Assembly: GCA_015178975.1 (NCBI GenBank)
Contig: WHVD01000062.1
Span: 310,001-374,000 of the forward strand
DNA: 64,000 nt
From: Hysterangium stoloniferum
Lineage: Eukaryota > Basidiomycota > Agaricomycetes > Hysterangiales > Hysterangiaceae
Direction: 5' to 3'
Part shown: positions 47,851-58,424 of the stretch, piece by piece
Layout of the letters: every line of letters starts with the position of its first letter
Position numbering within the stretch: the stretch's first letter is position 1
Made by a program: the position numbers and the translations under genes
The notes under the pieces: generated by a model
Told to the model about the DNA's origin: nothing
Seen by the model: the letters and a program-made list of their open reading frames with translations, nothing else
Databases searched by the model: none

Positions 47851-48064
47851 TGTTAAAGGCATAGAAAAGAATTGACCCATTCTGGGATTGAACCAAGGAC
47901 CTCCTGGCTTTATATGCAGGTGCTCTTAACCACTGAGCTACTGGACCTATAGTCTAGTATTATATGATGGATTATATATACATATATATAAGGACTTATG
48001 TTGCCAACTTGTGCTCTTATAACAGTTTATAACATATAGATATTGTATTTTCCCATTTCTAACA
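47851..48064 (-). mobile_element. Solo LTR-A, 214-bp deletion form, in the copia-1 3' LTR
   Basis: Perfect duplication TAACT (47846-47850, 48065-48069). About 37 bp are missing between the TTATAACA words. The tRNA-like part (47873-47947, minus) is retained with one change (CCCATTC). It is among the youngest insertions, as it lies in the recent copia-1. Confidence 0.93.
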
Positions 48065-48438
48065 TAACTACAAGCTTATATATGTTATACATCAGTAGGC
48101 TTGTCAGCTGTCATAAGTGACAGCTGGTTGACAGCTGGTTGACAGCTGTCATAAGTGACAGCTGATTGACAGCTTGAATGAAAACTGACAGCTGATTGAC
48201 AGCTGGAATACAAAGTGACAGCTGATTGACAGCTGTCATGGGAAATGAACTGGGAATACCCTGGAACATGCTGGAAGCTTCTAGAAGGTTCCAGAAGGTT
48301 CCAGAAGGTTTTGGAGACAGTGGAGGCAGTTTTAACAGACCCCCCTGATCTCACATGTCTCCAAAGAAAAAGAAACAGAGAGAGAGAGAGAGAGAGAGAC
48401 TTTGCTAAACTACAGAGAGTAAGAAAGAAAACAAGAAA

Positions 48439-51400
48439 CTAAGTCCTTATACCCATTCCATCACGGCAAAATTGAACCTTGGGAGTAGATAGACGCTTGG
48501 TTAGAATATCTGCAATTTGTTCTGCAGTAGGAATATAGGAAGGAGCAATACACTTGGCATTTACAGCATCCCTAAGCCAATAGTAGCGCAGGTCAAGATG
48601 TTTCATCCTTCCATGATGCTCAGGATTCTTAGCAACACTGATGGCAGACTGGTTGTCAATGTGTAGAGTAGAGGGTTGATCAACTTGGTAGCCAAATTCA
48701 CCTAGGATTTGCCGCATCCAGGCAATCTCCTTCCCAGCTTCTACAGCAGAGACAAATTCTGCTTCAGTTGTAGAAAGTGTGACAATACTTTGCAGTTTAC
48801 TACTCCAGCCAATAGCACCTCCAGCCATCATAGTCACATAACACCCAGTGGATCTTCCAGAATCAATACAATCACCATGAGCAGCATCAGTGTATGTGGT
48901 GAATAATTCAGAGCCACATTTACCAGAGTAATGCAACTTGTAATCCAGTGTACTTTTTAGGTATCTGAACAAGTGCTTCACTGCTGTCCAATGCTTTGGT
49001 CCAGGATTGCCATTAAAACGTGCCAAGTAGGACACAGTATAAGCAATATCTGGACGGGTCATAGTAGCCAGGTATTGTAAAGACCCAACAGCACTGAGAT
49101 AAGGAACACTACGCATGAAATCCACCTCTGCAGCATTCTTAGGACTCATTTCTTTGGAAAGAGATGTACCAGGTGTCATAGGTGTGAGAACTGGATGACA
49201 GTCAGACATGTTATAACGCTCAAGCATGTTGAGAATAAACTGTCGCTGATCAAGAGTAAGGAGACGCTTAGAGCGATCTCTGCCAACTCCCACACCAAGT
49301 AAATAAACAGTGGGTCCAAGATCACGGCATTTGAAATGCAGGGACAATTGCTTGACAGCTTTGTCAATGGCAAGAGTGGACTTGGATGCAAATGTAATAT
49401 CATCAATGTAAATGGGTACAAAGATCTTCACCTCTCCATTTGAATAAATGTAAACAGAGGTATCAGATTCAATTCGTTTGAACTCCATTTCAGTAAGTGC
49501 ACCATGTAATTTGATGTTCCATTGACGAGATCCCTGCTTGAGACCATAAAGTGATTTCAAGAGTCTGAGAACCTTATTAGGACCTCCTTGATGGAAGCCT
49601 TCAGGTTGTCTCATATAGATTGTCTCATCAAGGTCACCATGGGTGAAAGCAGCAGAAATGTCAACAGAGCGCAAGTCCATGTCTTCAATGGCAGCTAGGG
49701 CCAGAATCAAACGCAGAGTGGCAGGTCTAAAAGTAGGTGCAAACACTTCATTGTAGTCAATACCAGGACGTTGTGAGTATCCTTTGGCAACAAGACGAGC
49801 TTTATAACGCTCAATGGTGCCATCTGCATTGTGTTTGACTTTAAACACCCAACCCGAACCAATTGCCTTTGCACCAACTGGGAGGTCAACAAGTTCCCAT
49901 GTCTTGTTTTCTACCAGTGTATTGTACTCTGCATTTATAGCCTCTTGCCATTTATCTGCATCATCACCTTTCATAGCCTGCTTGTAGTTTTGTGGATCAG
50001 CAGTTGAAGCTGTTCCAACAAACTGTACTTCCTCATAATCAATGTCCTCATCATCATCTTCAGCTAGAGCTGGAGCTGGTTGTACCTTCCACCATTCACC
50101 AGGTTGCTTTGGAACACGCTGAGAGCGACGAAGCTGTGGTTCTGGTGCAGGTGGAGGAGGTAGTTGAATGGGTTCAGGAAGTGCAGGAATCTGAGCAGGA
50201 GGTGCAGGAATATAAGCAGGAGGTGCAGGAATATGAGTAGGAGGGACAGAAATATCATTATCCTCCTCTACTTCTGGCACAAATAAAGGAATGTCAGAGT
50301 TTGGTATATTTGGGAAAAGCCTAATATTAGGCATTGGTCCAGTAGTAGATAGACCAGGAAAGTGGCGTTCATCAAATACAGCCCGTTCAGAGATGATAAA
50401 CTTCTTTGTAACAGGGTTGTAGAATTGCCAACCTTTGTATCCCACAGGATAGCCTAGAAAGAGGCATTTCTCCATGTGTGACTGAAGTGACTTCCTTTTG
50501 TCCTTTTGAATGTAAACATAGGCAGTACACCCCCACACTCGCAAGTTGCTCACATCTGGTTTCTGCTTGTACCATTGCTCATAGGGTGTAGTTTTAGGTA
50601 ATGGTGCAGTAGGCAGACGATTCCATACATAGACATAAGATGCCACAGCATGATTCCAGAATGAGGCAGGCATACGCGCTTCATGCATCATGGCAGTGAC
50701 ATGATCAGCCAAGGTACGATTGGCTCGTTCTGCAACTCCATTCTGTTGAGGGCGATTGCGAGTAGTATGACGGCGTGCTATTCCACATTCATCTGTAAAC
50801 TTGATGAAAGCATTTGACATGTATTCACTCCCTTTGTCATCCTGCAGAGCTTTGACCTTGCAACCCAGAAGATTCTCAGCATAAGCTTTGTATCTCCTGA
50901 ATGCTTCAAATGCATCACTCTTCCGTTTTAAGAACAGAACAGCTCGCAACTTGGTGCAATCATCAATGAAGGTTATCCAGTAGTGATAACCCTCAGTTGT
51001 TTGCACAGGGAGTGGTCCATGTAGATCACTATGAATAACCTCAAGTGGTGTCTGAGATTGACTTGGTGAGGTAGGAAATGGATTGGCAGTCATTTTGCCA
51101 GCAAGGCAAGGTTCACAGATAGGGTCAGGTTGTTCCTTTGAGTCAAGGTTTAAGCCAACCACCAATCCTTCTCTGATCATCTTCTGGACATCAGCATAGC
51201 TGTGATGTCCAAGACGGCGATGCCAGAGATTGATATCAAAGGGAAGAGTGGAGGCAGCACCAGCTTGCTCAATAATAGGTGCAGTGGCACCATTTAGGAT
51301 GCCTGCATTCTGTGCAGTAACTCTGGCTGTAAACAAAGTCTGGCCAGAGAGTTTGAAATGCATGGTTGTTCGATCAATGTGTATGAGTAGTCCTTTGTGT

Positions 51401-51978
51401 CTTGTGAGATAAAGACAAGACAATAGGTTACTACGCAGTTGTGGTACATGCAAAACTCTTGTAAGCTCCACAGATCGCAATTTCCTTCCATTTATAACTG
51501 GGTTGAATACCACAGAACCAACTTCTGCAGAGTAGATAATAGTATGATCTGCTAACTTGATTGGTACACATAATGGTGTGTAGTTACGCAGCCAATGACT
51601 ATGAGGAGTCATATGACTACTAGCACCTGTATCAGCAAGCCAATCATAGTCAGAACCATTCTGCAGGGTGGAGGAATCGGATGAGGAGAAAGCAAGTGCA
51701 TTTCCAGTATATTCAACATTGTTCTGAGACATTGTCTTCTGAGGCCTATTTGGCTTTTTCTTCCCTTTAGCACGATTGGTAAGGACACTCTCCTGTACTT
51801 CCTGCTGCTTCTTGATGAAGCGATGACACTTGTCCATAGTATGGTTGGTCATGGAGCAGAAAGCACATTTGAGAAATGCAGTGGGTGCATTGCCCTGAGA
51901 CATTGTCTCCTGAGTGCTGTTTGCCTTCTTCCCTTTAGTCTGATTGACTTTAGGGAATTGGGGAATGGAAGATGGCAT
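48439..51978 (-). CDS. copia-1 pol polyprotein, intact frame, gag capsid part deleted
   Basis: One frame of 1,179 codons runs from the ATG at 51978. After ten gag residues (MPSSIPQFPK) it jumps to the gag tail (QTKGKKANS). A CCHC knuckle (CAFCSMTNHTMDKC), protease (DTGASSHM) and integrase zinc region (WHRRLGHHSY to CEPC) follow. The integrase core has D in HSDLHG, D in QDDKGSEY and E in NGVAERANR. RT (VDISAAFTHGDLDETIYM, IYIDDITFAS) and RNase H (TYTDAAHGD, EAEFVSAVE, DNQSAIS) complete it. Compared with the gag at 4127, about 190 capsid codons are missing and part of the tail is repeated. Enzymes look complete; particle formation would need gag from another copy. An open stretch upstream of 51978 lacks an ATG. 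Confidence 0.93.
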   Translation of the reverse strand: MPSSIPQFPKVNQTKGKKANSTQETMSQGNAPTAFLKCAFCSMTNHTMDKCHRFIKKQQEVQESVLTNRAKGKKKPNRPQKTMSQNNVEYTGNALAFSSSDSSTLQNGSDYDWLADTGASSHMTPHSHWLRNYTPLCVPIKLADHTIIYSAEVGSVVFNPVINGRKLRSVELTRVLHVPQLRSNLLSCLYLTRHKGLLIHIDRTTMHFKLSGQTLFTARVTAQNAGILNGATAPIIEQAGAASTLPFDINLWHRRLGHHSYADVQKMIREGLVVGLNLDSKEQPDPICEPCLAGKMTANPFPTSPSQSQTPLEVIHSDLHGPLPVQTTEGYHYWITFIDDCTKLRAVLFLKRKSDAFEAFRRYKAYAENLLGCKVKALQDDKGSEYMSNAFIKFTDECGIARRHTTRNRPQQNGVAERANRTLADHVTAMMHEARMPASFWNHAVASYVYVWNRLPTAPLPKTTPYEQWYKQKPDVSNLRVWGCTAYVYIQKDKRKSLQSHMEKCLFLGYPVGYKGWQFYNPVTKKFIISERAVFDERHFPGLSTTGPMPNIRLFPNIPNSDIPLFVPEVEEDNDISVPPTHIPAPPAYIPAPPAQIPALPEPIQLPPPPAPEPQLRRSQRVPKQPGEWWKVQPAPALAEDDDEDIDYEEVQFVGTASTADPQNYKQAMKGDDADKWQEAINAEYNTLVENKTWELVDLPVGAKAIGSGWVFKVKHNADGTIERYKARLVAKGYSQRPGIDYNEVFAPTFRPATLRLILALAAIEDMDLRSVDISAAFTHGDLDETIYMRQPEGFHQGGPNKVLRLLKSLYGLKQGSRQWNIKLHGALTEMEFKRIESDTSVYIYSNGEVKIFVPIYIDDITFASKSTLAIDKAVKQLSLHFKCRDLGPTVYLLGVGVGRDRSKRLLTLDQRQFILNMLERYNMSDCHPVLTPMTPGTSLSKEMSPKNAAEVDFMRSVPYLSAVGSLQYLATMTRPDIAYTVSYLARFNGNPGPKHWTAVKHLFRYLKSTLDYKLHYSGKCGSELFTTYTDAAHGDCIDSGRSTGCYVTMMAGGAIGWSSKLQSIVTLSTTEAEFVSAVEAGKEIAWMRQILGEFGYQVDQPSTLHIDNQSAISVAKNPEHHGRMKHLDLRYYWLRDAVNAKCIAPSYIPTAEQIADILTKRLSTPKVQFCRDGMGIRT

Positions 51979-52573
51979 TGTAGTATAGACGCAGCAAACT
52001 CGCAAAGAAGTTGAGAAAAAAGGTATTTAACTCGAGGTCCAGACGGTAGTCTCGAGGGAAACTCAGCCTTAGTGGCGTACAAGTTCCTCCCTACTAGCAA
52101 CAGCAATAAGGCTGGGCCTGGCAGGGGAATATAAAGTATACGCTGAAACTTACTCAAAAGAAGTGAGTTTGCAAAACGTTATACAGTACTAGAGCGCTTA
52201 GAGCGCGGGGCCCATAACCTGTTAAAAGTGACCTGTGACTTACTGTGACACGTGACACACACAAGTCTGAGGAAAGTTGTTACTATTCAGGTCACTAACT
52301 ACAAGCTTATATATGTTATACATCAGTAGGCTTGTCAGCTGTCATAAGTGACAGCTGGTTGACAGCTGGTTGACAGCTGTCATAAGTGACAGCTGATTGA
52401 CAGCTTGAATGGAAACTGACAGCTGATTGACAGCTGGAATACAAAGTGACAGCTGATTGACAGCTGTCATGGGAAATGAACTGGGAATACCCTGGAACAT
52501 GCTGGAAGCTTCTAGAAGGTTCTAGAAGGTTCCAGAAGGTTTTGGAGACAGTGGAGGCAGTTTTAACATGTAT

Positions 52574-52671
52574 AACATATATAAGCTTGTAGTTAGTGAC
52601 CTGAATAGTAACAACTTTCCTCACACTTGTGTGTGTCACGTGTCACAGTAAGTTACAGTTCACTTTTAACA
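52574..52671 (+). mobile_element. LTR-B right part (continues 47489-47769)
   Basis: It completes the LTR split by the minus-strand copia-1, ending CACTTTTAACA. Confidence 0.85.
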
Positions 52672-52780
52672 TACTGATGTATAACATATAAAAGCTTGTA
52701 GTTAGTGACCTGAATAGTAACAACTTTCCTCAGACTTGTGTGTGTCACGTGTCACAGTAAGTCACAGGTCACATTTAACA
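52672..52780 (+). mobile_element. Partial LTR-B at an inversion breakpoint
   Basis: It holds only the last third of LTR-B (from TACTGATGTATAAC), ending ACATTTAACA. Its right neighbour starts GAAGA, the reverse of the TCTTC found after 55018. Confidence 0.8.
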
Positions 52781-53217
52781 GAAGAAAGAACATTTGATCC
52801 CGACAGCACCTGCATGATCTCCGATTGACGTGGTAAAGGGAATTCGTCTGGAACAGTGAGATGATTAAGTTTCCGATAGTCGATGACCACCCACGGTTTA
52901 CCATTGCGATATACTACAAAGGCTGGCACTCCCCATGGGCTTTTAGATGGCTCAATGACACCCTGTTCGAACCAGGTATCCATTTGCTCGTCTATAACTC
53001 TCCTATTGGCAGGGGATGAAGGAAACATAGGTATAGATATGGGCTGGGCTCCCTCTTTCAAGGGGACAGGGACTCTACATTCCACTTGCCCTAACCGTCC
53101 GTCGACTCTGAAAGCCTTAATGTTCTCAGTCAAAACTGATCTGAGACGTGGCAGGTCCTCCGTTGGTATATCTGGTCCCAAATTGACTAACTTGTGAAGA
53201 TCCTCTGAGGCAAATTT
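52781..53217 (-). pseudogene. Gypsy-D pol segment (linker and start of RT), inverted
   Basis: Minus frame: GPDIPTEDLPRLRSVL to VIDYRKLNHLTVPDEFPLPR and SGSNVLSS. The next codons of the same RT appear at 55019 on the plus strand (SSFDALAGFTQLE). Thus this is the missing front of the D pol, now reversed. Its other end stops exactly at LTR-C2. Confidence 0.85.
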
Positions 53218-53522
53218 TGTTAGAGTATGATATTACAGCTCTTACATAGTCTATGATGTTCCCTATATTTTTCTAATATTTGTAGTATTTTTCCCAGCAC
53301 TGTAGGTGCAGTATTGAGTGAGTTACCTAGTAAGGTAACTGATGTGTAGGTGCTTAGGTAAGCACCCTGTAGTATACTCCGCTGTGGGTGTGGGAAAGTC
53401 TCCTTAGTGTTTACTTTCCTCACACTCACAGGTATGTAGTTATTTCACAGTTGAATACATTAAGTGTTTACTTTCCTCACACTCACAGAGTGTTTGTCAA
53501 GAGTTATTCAACTGTTTCAACA
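53218..53522 (+). mobile_element. LTR-C2, solo, with mismatched flanks
   Basis: It is 305 bp, the same as 44675-44979 in reverse. The left flank (AATTT) is gypsy-D and the right flank (TCTTG) is copia-1 gag. Its TCTTG pairs with the CAAGA next to the other LTR-C2, so it is the displaced 3' LTR of copia-2 or a recombinant. Confidence 0.88.
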
Positions 53523-54258
53523 TCTTGATGAAGCGATGACACTTGTCCATAGTATGGTTGGTCATAGAGCAGAAAGTACATTTGAGAAATGCAGTGGATG
53601 CATTGCCCTTTACAGTAAGTGCAGATGCAACTGCAGGAGCTTGTGAAGCCCGATGATGGCGTTGTGACTCTTCTGTGACAAAAGCTTGTTGGATAGTAGC
53701 CTTGTCCAGCTTGTCCATCAGAAGGAGAGAAGAGGCAAAGTTGTCAAACTGCTCAGGAAGTGCCCTGATCATTGCCATTGATGCAAGTTCCTCATCAAGT
53801 TTGGCAAGATCAAAATTCAATGGGCGCAGATCCTGGATGGCACAGATGGCTAGATCCACCCGATTCATCAGAGTTTGCAAATTCTCATTCTCTTCCTTTC
53901 TGATGGAGAAGAGATCATCATACGCATTGAAGCGCATGCCAGGGCGCTTCTGCAAGTGTACATCACACAGACTGGTCCACATCTTGGCCGGATCACCCTC
54001 AATCCCTTTAAGATGAATCTTTTGATCATCCTCAACACTCAAGTACATCCAACCTGCTGCTTTGTCTGACTTGAGAGCCCAAGCATCAAATGCAGTTTGC
54101 TGGGCCTCTGTGGGAGATGAGGATAGTGCAGGTGCAATGGAGGTGGCCTCAACAATGCGCCAGACACCCTGGGCACGAAGCCAAGCCTGCATCTCACCAG
54201 ACCAGGTGTTGTAGTTATGAGAGTTGAGTTTAGGGAATTGGGGGATGCAAGATGACAT
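53523..54258 (-). pseudogene. copia-1 gag, N-terminal part
   Basis: From the ATG at 54258 it matches the copia-1 gag at 4127 to the zinc knuckle (CTFCSMTNHTMDKCHRFIK). It ends at the copia-2 target site. Its continuation is at 44980 on the plus strand. Confidence 0.88.
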
Positions 54259-54487
54259 TGTAGTATACATAGAGCAAACTCGCAAAGAAGTTCAGAAAAA
54301 AGGTATTTAACTCGAGGTCCAGACGGTAGTCTCGAGGGAAACTCAGCCTTAGTGGCATACAAGTTCCTCCCTACTAGCAACAGCAATAAGGCTGGGCCTG
54401 GCAGGGGAATATAAAAGTATAGGCTGAAACTTACTCAAAAGAAGCGAGTTTGCAAAACGTTATACAGTACTAGAGCGCTTAGAGCGC

Positions 54488-54811
54488 GGGGCCCATAACC
54501 TGTTAAAAGTGACCTGTGACTTACTGTGACACGTGACACACACAAGTCTGAGGAAAGTTGTTACTATTCAGGTCACTAACTACAAGCTTATATATGTTAT
54601 ACATCAGTAGGCTTGTCAGCTGTCATAAGTGACAGCTGATTGACAGCTTGAAGGGAAACTGACAGCTGATTGACAGCTGGAATACAAAGTGACAGCTGAT
54701 TGACAGCTGTCATGGGAAATGAACTGGCAATACCCTGGAACATGCTGGAAGCTTCTAGAAGGTTCTAGAAGGTTCCAGAAGGTTTTGGAGACAGTGGAGG
54801 CAGTTTTAACA
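54488..54811 (-). mobile_element. copia-1 primer site and LTR-B (311 bp)
   Basis: The primer site is 54488-54500 and the LTR 54501-54811. It is one subrepeat shorter than the 349-bp copies. It is the 5' LTR for the gag piece at 53523-54258. Confidence 0.88.
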
Positions 54812-55018
54812 CAGTAGGCTTGTCAGCTGTCAAAAGTGACAGCTGATTGACAGCTTGAATGGAAACTGACAGCTGATTGACAGCTGGAATACAAACTGAC
54901 AGCTGATTGACAGCTGTCATGGGAAATGAACAGGGAATATTCTGGAACATGCTGGAAGCTTCTAGAAGGTTCTAGAAGGTTCCAGAAGGTCTTGGAGATA
55001 GTGGAGGCAGTTTTAACA
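54812..55018 (-). mobile_element. Partial LTR-B at the other inversion breakpoint
   Basis: It starts mid-LTR (CAGTAGGCTTGTCAGC) and ends CAGTTTTAACA, followed by TCTTC of gypsy-D RT. Together with 52672-52780 it would form one solo LTR-B with duplication TCTTC. Confidence 0.82.
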
Positions 55019-55038
55019 TCTTCTTTCGATGCGCTAGC

Positions 55039-55289
55039 TGTTAGAAATGGGAAAATACAATATCTATATGTGACAGACTGTTATAAGACCCAGGTTTGCC
55101 ATCAGTTATATAAACTGTTATAAGAGCACAAGTTGGCATCATAAGTCCATATATATATGTATATATAATCCATCATATAATACTAGACTATAGGTCCAGT
55201 AGCTCAGTGGTTAAGAGCACCTGCATATAAAGCCAGGAGGTCCTTGGTTCAATCCCAGGCTGGGTCAATTCTTTTCTATGCCTTTAACA
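55039..55289 (+). mobile_element. Solo LTR-A (251 bp) in gypsy-D RT
   Basis: Perfect duplication CTAGC (55034-55038, 55290-55294). tRNA-like part 55193-55267. Confidence 0.95.
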
Positions 55290-55598
55290 CTAGCTGGGTT
55301 TACTCAATTAGAAATGTTGGAGGACAATAAGCCCAAAACAGCCTTCAGATCCCATAGAGGGCTGTGGCAATTTAAAAGGATGCCGTTCAGGCTCAGAAAC
55401 GGCCCCTCCACATTTCAGCACGTCATGCAAACAGTTTTAGCACCCTACTTGTGGATTTTTTGTTTAGTCTACATCGATGACATAGTTATATTCTCTAAGA
55501 ACTGGGATGATCATTTGCTTTACCTGAATCAGGTGCTTGGCGCTATCGCTTCGGCCGGTATCACTCTCTCTCCCAAGAAAGGTTTTATCGGATATAAT

Positions 55599-55968
55599 TG
55601 TTAAAACTGCCTCCACTGTCTCCAAAACCTTCTGGAACCTTCTAGAACCTTCTAGAACCTTCCAGCATGTTCCAGGGTATTCCCAGTTCATTTCCCATGA
55701 CAGCTATCAATCAGCTGTCACTTTGTATTCCAGCTGTCAATCAGCTGTCAGTTCCATTCAAGCTGTCAATCAGCTGTCACTTATGACAGCTGTCAACCAG
55801 CTGTCAACCAGCTGTCAACCAGCTGTCAACCAGCTGTCACTTATGACAGCTGACAAGCCTACTGATGTATAACATATATAAGCTTGTAGTTAGTGACCTG
55901 AATAGTAACAACTTTCCTCAGACTTGTGTGTGTCACGTGTCACAGTAAGTCACAGGTCACATTTAACA
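55599..55968 (+). mobile_element. Solo LTR-B (370 bp, longest form) in gypsy-D RT
   Basis: Perfect duplication ATAAT (55594-55598, 55969-55973). It has two extra AACCAGCTGTC units relative to other copies. Confidence 0.94.
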
Positions 55969-56724
55969 ATAATTCGATCTTGTTGTTGGGTCATAAAGTA
56001 TCCAGGTTGGGTTTTTCAACCCACCAAGAAAAGGTTCGTGCTATATTGGAACTGGCCCCACCCACTAAGGTTTCTGAACTGCAACGGTTCCTTGGAATGG
56101 TCCTTTACTTTTCAGCGTATATACCATTCTATTCATGGATGGTGTCCCCTTTATTCTCGCTCCTAAAAAAGGGAACACCCTGGACGTGGACCGCTGAACA
56201 TGTCCGAGCTTATGAGGATGTTAAAACCACATTAGGATCAGCTCCAGTGCTGGGACATCCAGTTAGTGGGATGCCCTATCGATTGTATACGGACGCTTCG
56301 GATTTTGCCTTGGGTTGTTGTCTCCAACAAGTCCAGAAGATGGCTTTAGGAGACTTAGTGGACACTAAAATCTATGCCCAAGCCAAGTTAGCTTTTGACC
56401 GTGCGCAGGATGTGCCATCCTTTGTTCATCGGTACAAAACCAAACAGCCCGAGATTGAGTGGTTGGATTCATGGGGACCCACTTTTGAGGCGACCAAAGA
56501 TACTGTTGAACGAGTTATTGCATATTGGAGTCACAAACTGACAAGCGCTGAACGCAACTATTCTGCTACTGAACGGGAAGCGTTAGCAGCAAAGGAGGGA
56601 CTAGTCCACTTCCAACCCTTCATTGAAGGTGAACATGTTCTGCTCATTACGGACCATGCAGCTCTGCAATGGGCTAGATCTTACGAGAACACTAATTGTC
56701 GACTAGCCACATGGGGGGCGATAT

Positions 56725-56975
56725 TGTTAAAGGCATAGAAAAGAATTGACCCAGCCTGGGATTGAACCAAGGACCTCCTGGCTTTATATGCAGGTGCTCT
56801 TAACCACTGAGCTACTGGACCTATAGTCTAGTATTATATGATGGATTATATATACATATATATAAGGACTTGTGTTGCCAACTTGTGCTCTTATAACAGT
56901 TTATATAACTGATGGCAAGCCTGGGTCTTATAACAGTCTGTCACATATAGATATTGTATTTTCCCATTTCTAACA
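56725..56975 (-). mobile_element. Solo LTR-A (251 bp) in gypsy-D RNase H
   Basis: Perfect duplication GATAT (56720-56724, 56976-56980). tRNA-like part 56747-56821 on the minus strand. Confidence 0.95.
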
Positions 56976-57750
56976 GATATACGCTGCATTTCCAGGTCTC
57001 GAGATTTTGCATCGAGCAGGGAGAGTTCACAGCAACGTGGACCCACTATCCAGACTCCCTCGGGTACCAGCCTGCGTGAGCCCTATTAGAGATGACTTGC
57101 AAGCTATCACCTCGACCTCTCTGGACAAGAGTACTGAGGAAAAACTATGGAAGGACGAACCCGCTAAGAAGGCGGTCTTCTCACCTTTTTGAACCTTACG
57201 GCTGAAGGATTCGCACGAATATTTGTCAAACAGGTGGCGAGCCCCTTCGGACTGCCCTCTCGAATAATCTGTGACCGGGATAAGAGATGGACCTGCAGGT
57301 TTTGGTGGGAAGTCTGTAAGATCTATGGTACCACCCTTGTGGTATCTTCGGCTCATCATCCTCAAACGGATGGGCAAACGGAGAATATGAATGCGACCAT
57401 AGAACAGATGCTTCGAGCCTATTGTGCTTCTGCTAAGGAAAGCTGGTCCCAATGGATTGAGGTAGTTGTTCACGCATACAACTCGACTGTTCACAGTTCC
57501 ACAAACTACGCCCCGGCCTTCTTATTAATGGGATACCTCCCAAGAGGAATGTCTTGAGTTCTAGGTGATGAACCCCTAGTTCCTAGAGAACTATCAGACA
57601 GCCCTATGGCCGACCAATGGATCCTCGAGCTAGAAAAATCATCGGCAGATGGCGCGGGATTCAATCGCTCGAGCCCAAGAGATTCAAGCATGAGCGTATA
57701 ACAAGAAGCAAAGACCTGTAAAAGATATCTCCGAGGGAGACTTTGTATTG

Positions 57751-58424
57751 GGAGGATATCTGAAAACTATTAAGTATACCAAATTATAATATACTCTAAA
57801 GGTCATTTAAACATCTGGGATGTGATTCAAACATAATTTGGTTTTTAAAACTTTCAAAAAGTTTTAAACTCTCTTATACATTACAAACTAATGAATCTTT
57901 CTGGACACGACTAGACAATAAAAAAATTAGTAGTTTGAAACACTAATACTTTTAAAAAATAGATACCTTTAAATAGTCCATTCCATCCATATGTATATCA
58001 TTGGCACCTCTAAATACATATGTATTACTTCGGAATAGATCTGTCAATCTAAACAGATTTCTACTTGATTCAACATACCCAGAATATATAGGAGGTTTTA
58101 CTTAATAAAGACAACTGTGGTATGAAAAATTTCCAATAATATTTTACATATTTTACATGGAAATAACTTCATTACAACTTTTAAAAAACAAAATACTAAT
58201 AAAAGTATTAGTAGGCATCTGTAAAAGGAAGGAAATTATATACAATGGAATTCGTTAAATAACTATGGGTTGTATAAGATGTAATATGGAGAACTATTTC
58301 TGATGGTTGTTTTTTGATGATATAATTGTTTCAGAATAGATATCACTATTTAAAGATGGAGTTTTGTAAAAATAAGACTTTTATTAGTAAATATTTGAGA
58401 TTATAGTAATTATAAACACCCTCC
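57751..58424. mobile_element. AT-rich 674-bp insertion of unknown class
   Basis: It begins GGAGGATATC and ends ACACCCTCC, with TTG on both sides (57748-57750, 58425-58427). Taking it out restores the gypsy frame (GDFVL to VNPHSLELV). Base composition is far more AT-rich than the flanks. The inverted tips are only GGAGG/CCTCC. It has no ORF. A 3-bp duplication hints at a DNA transposon, but the superfamily is unclear. Confidence 0.65.

Larger units (their letters stand above)
47770..52568 (-). mobile_element. Near-complete copia-1 with both LTRs and a gag deletion
   Basis: The 5' LTR is 52220-52568 (349 bp). The 3' LTR, 47770-48337, is also 349 bp once LTR-A and its duplication are removed. 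The primer site is at 52207-52219, and the polypurine tract lies just right of 48337. The target duplication is TGTAT (47765-47769, 52569-52573). It inserted into the LTR of another copia-1. The two LTRs differ at only a few positions by eye, so it is fairly recent. Confidence 0.95.

Noticed and set aside
51979-52005. Longer copia-1 N-terminus (MRVC...) upstream of the ATG
   Set aside because: The first codon is not ATG in any copy; the conserved ATG is nine codons further in.
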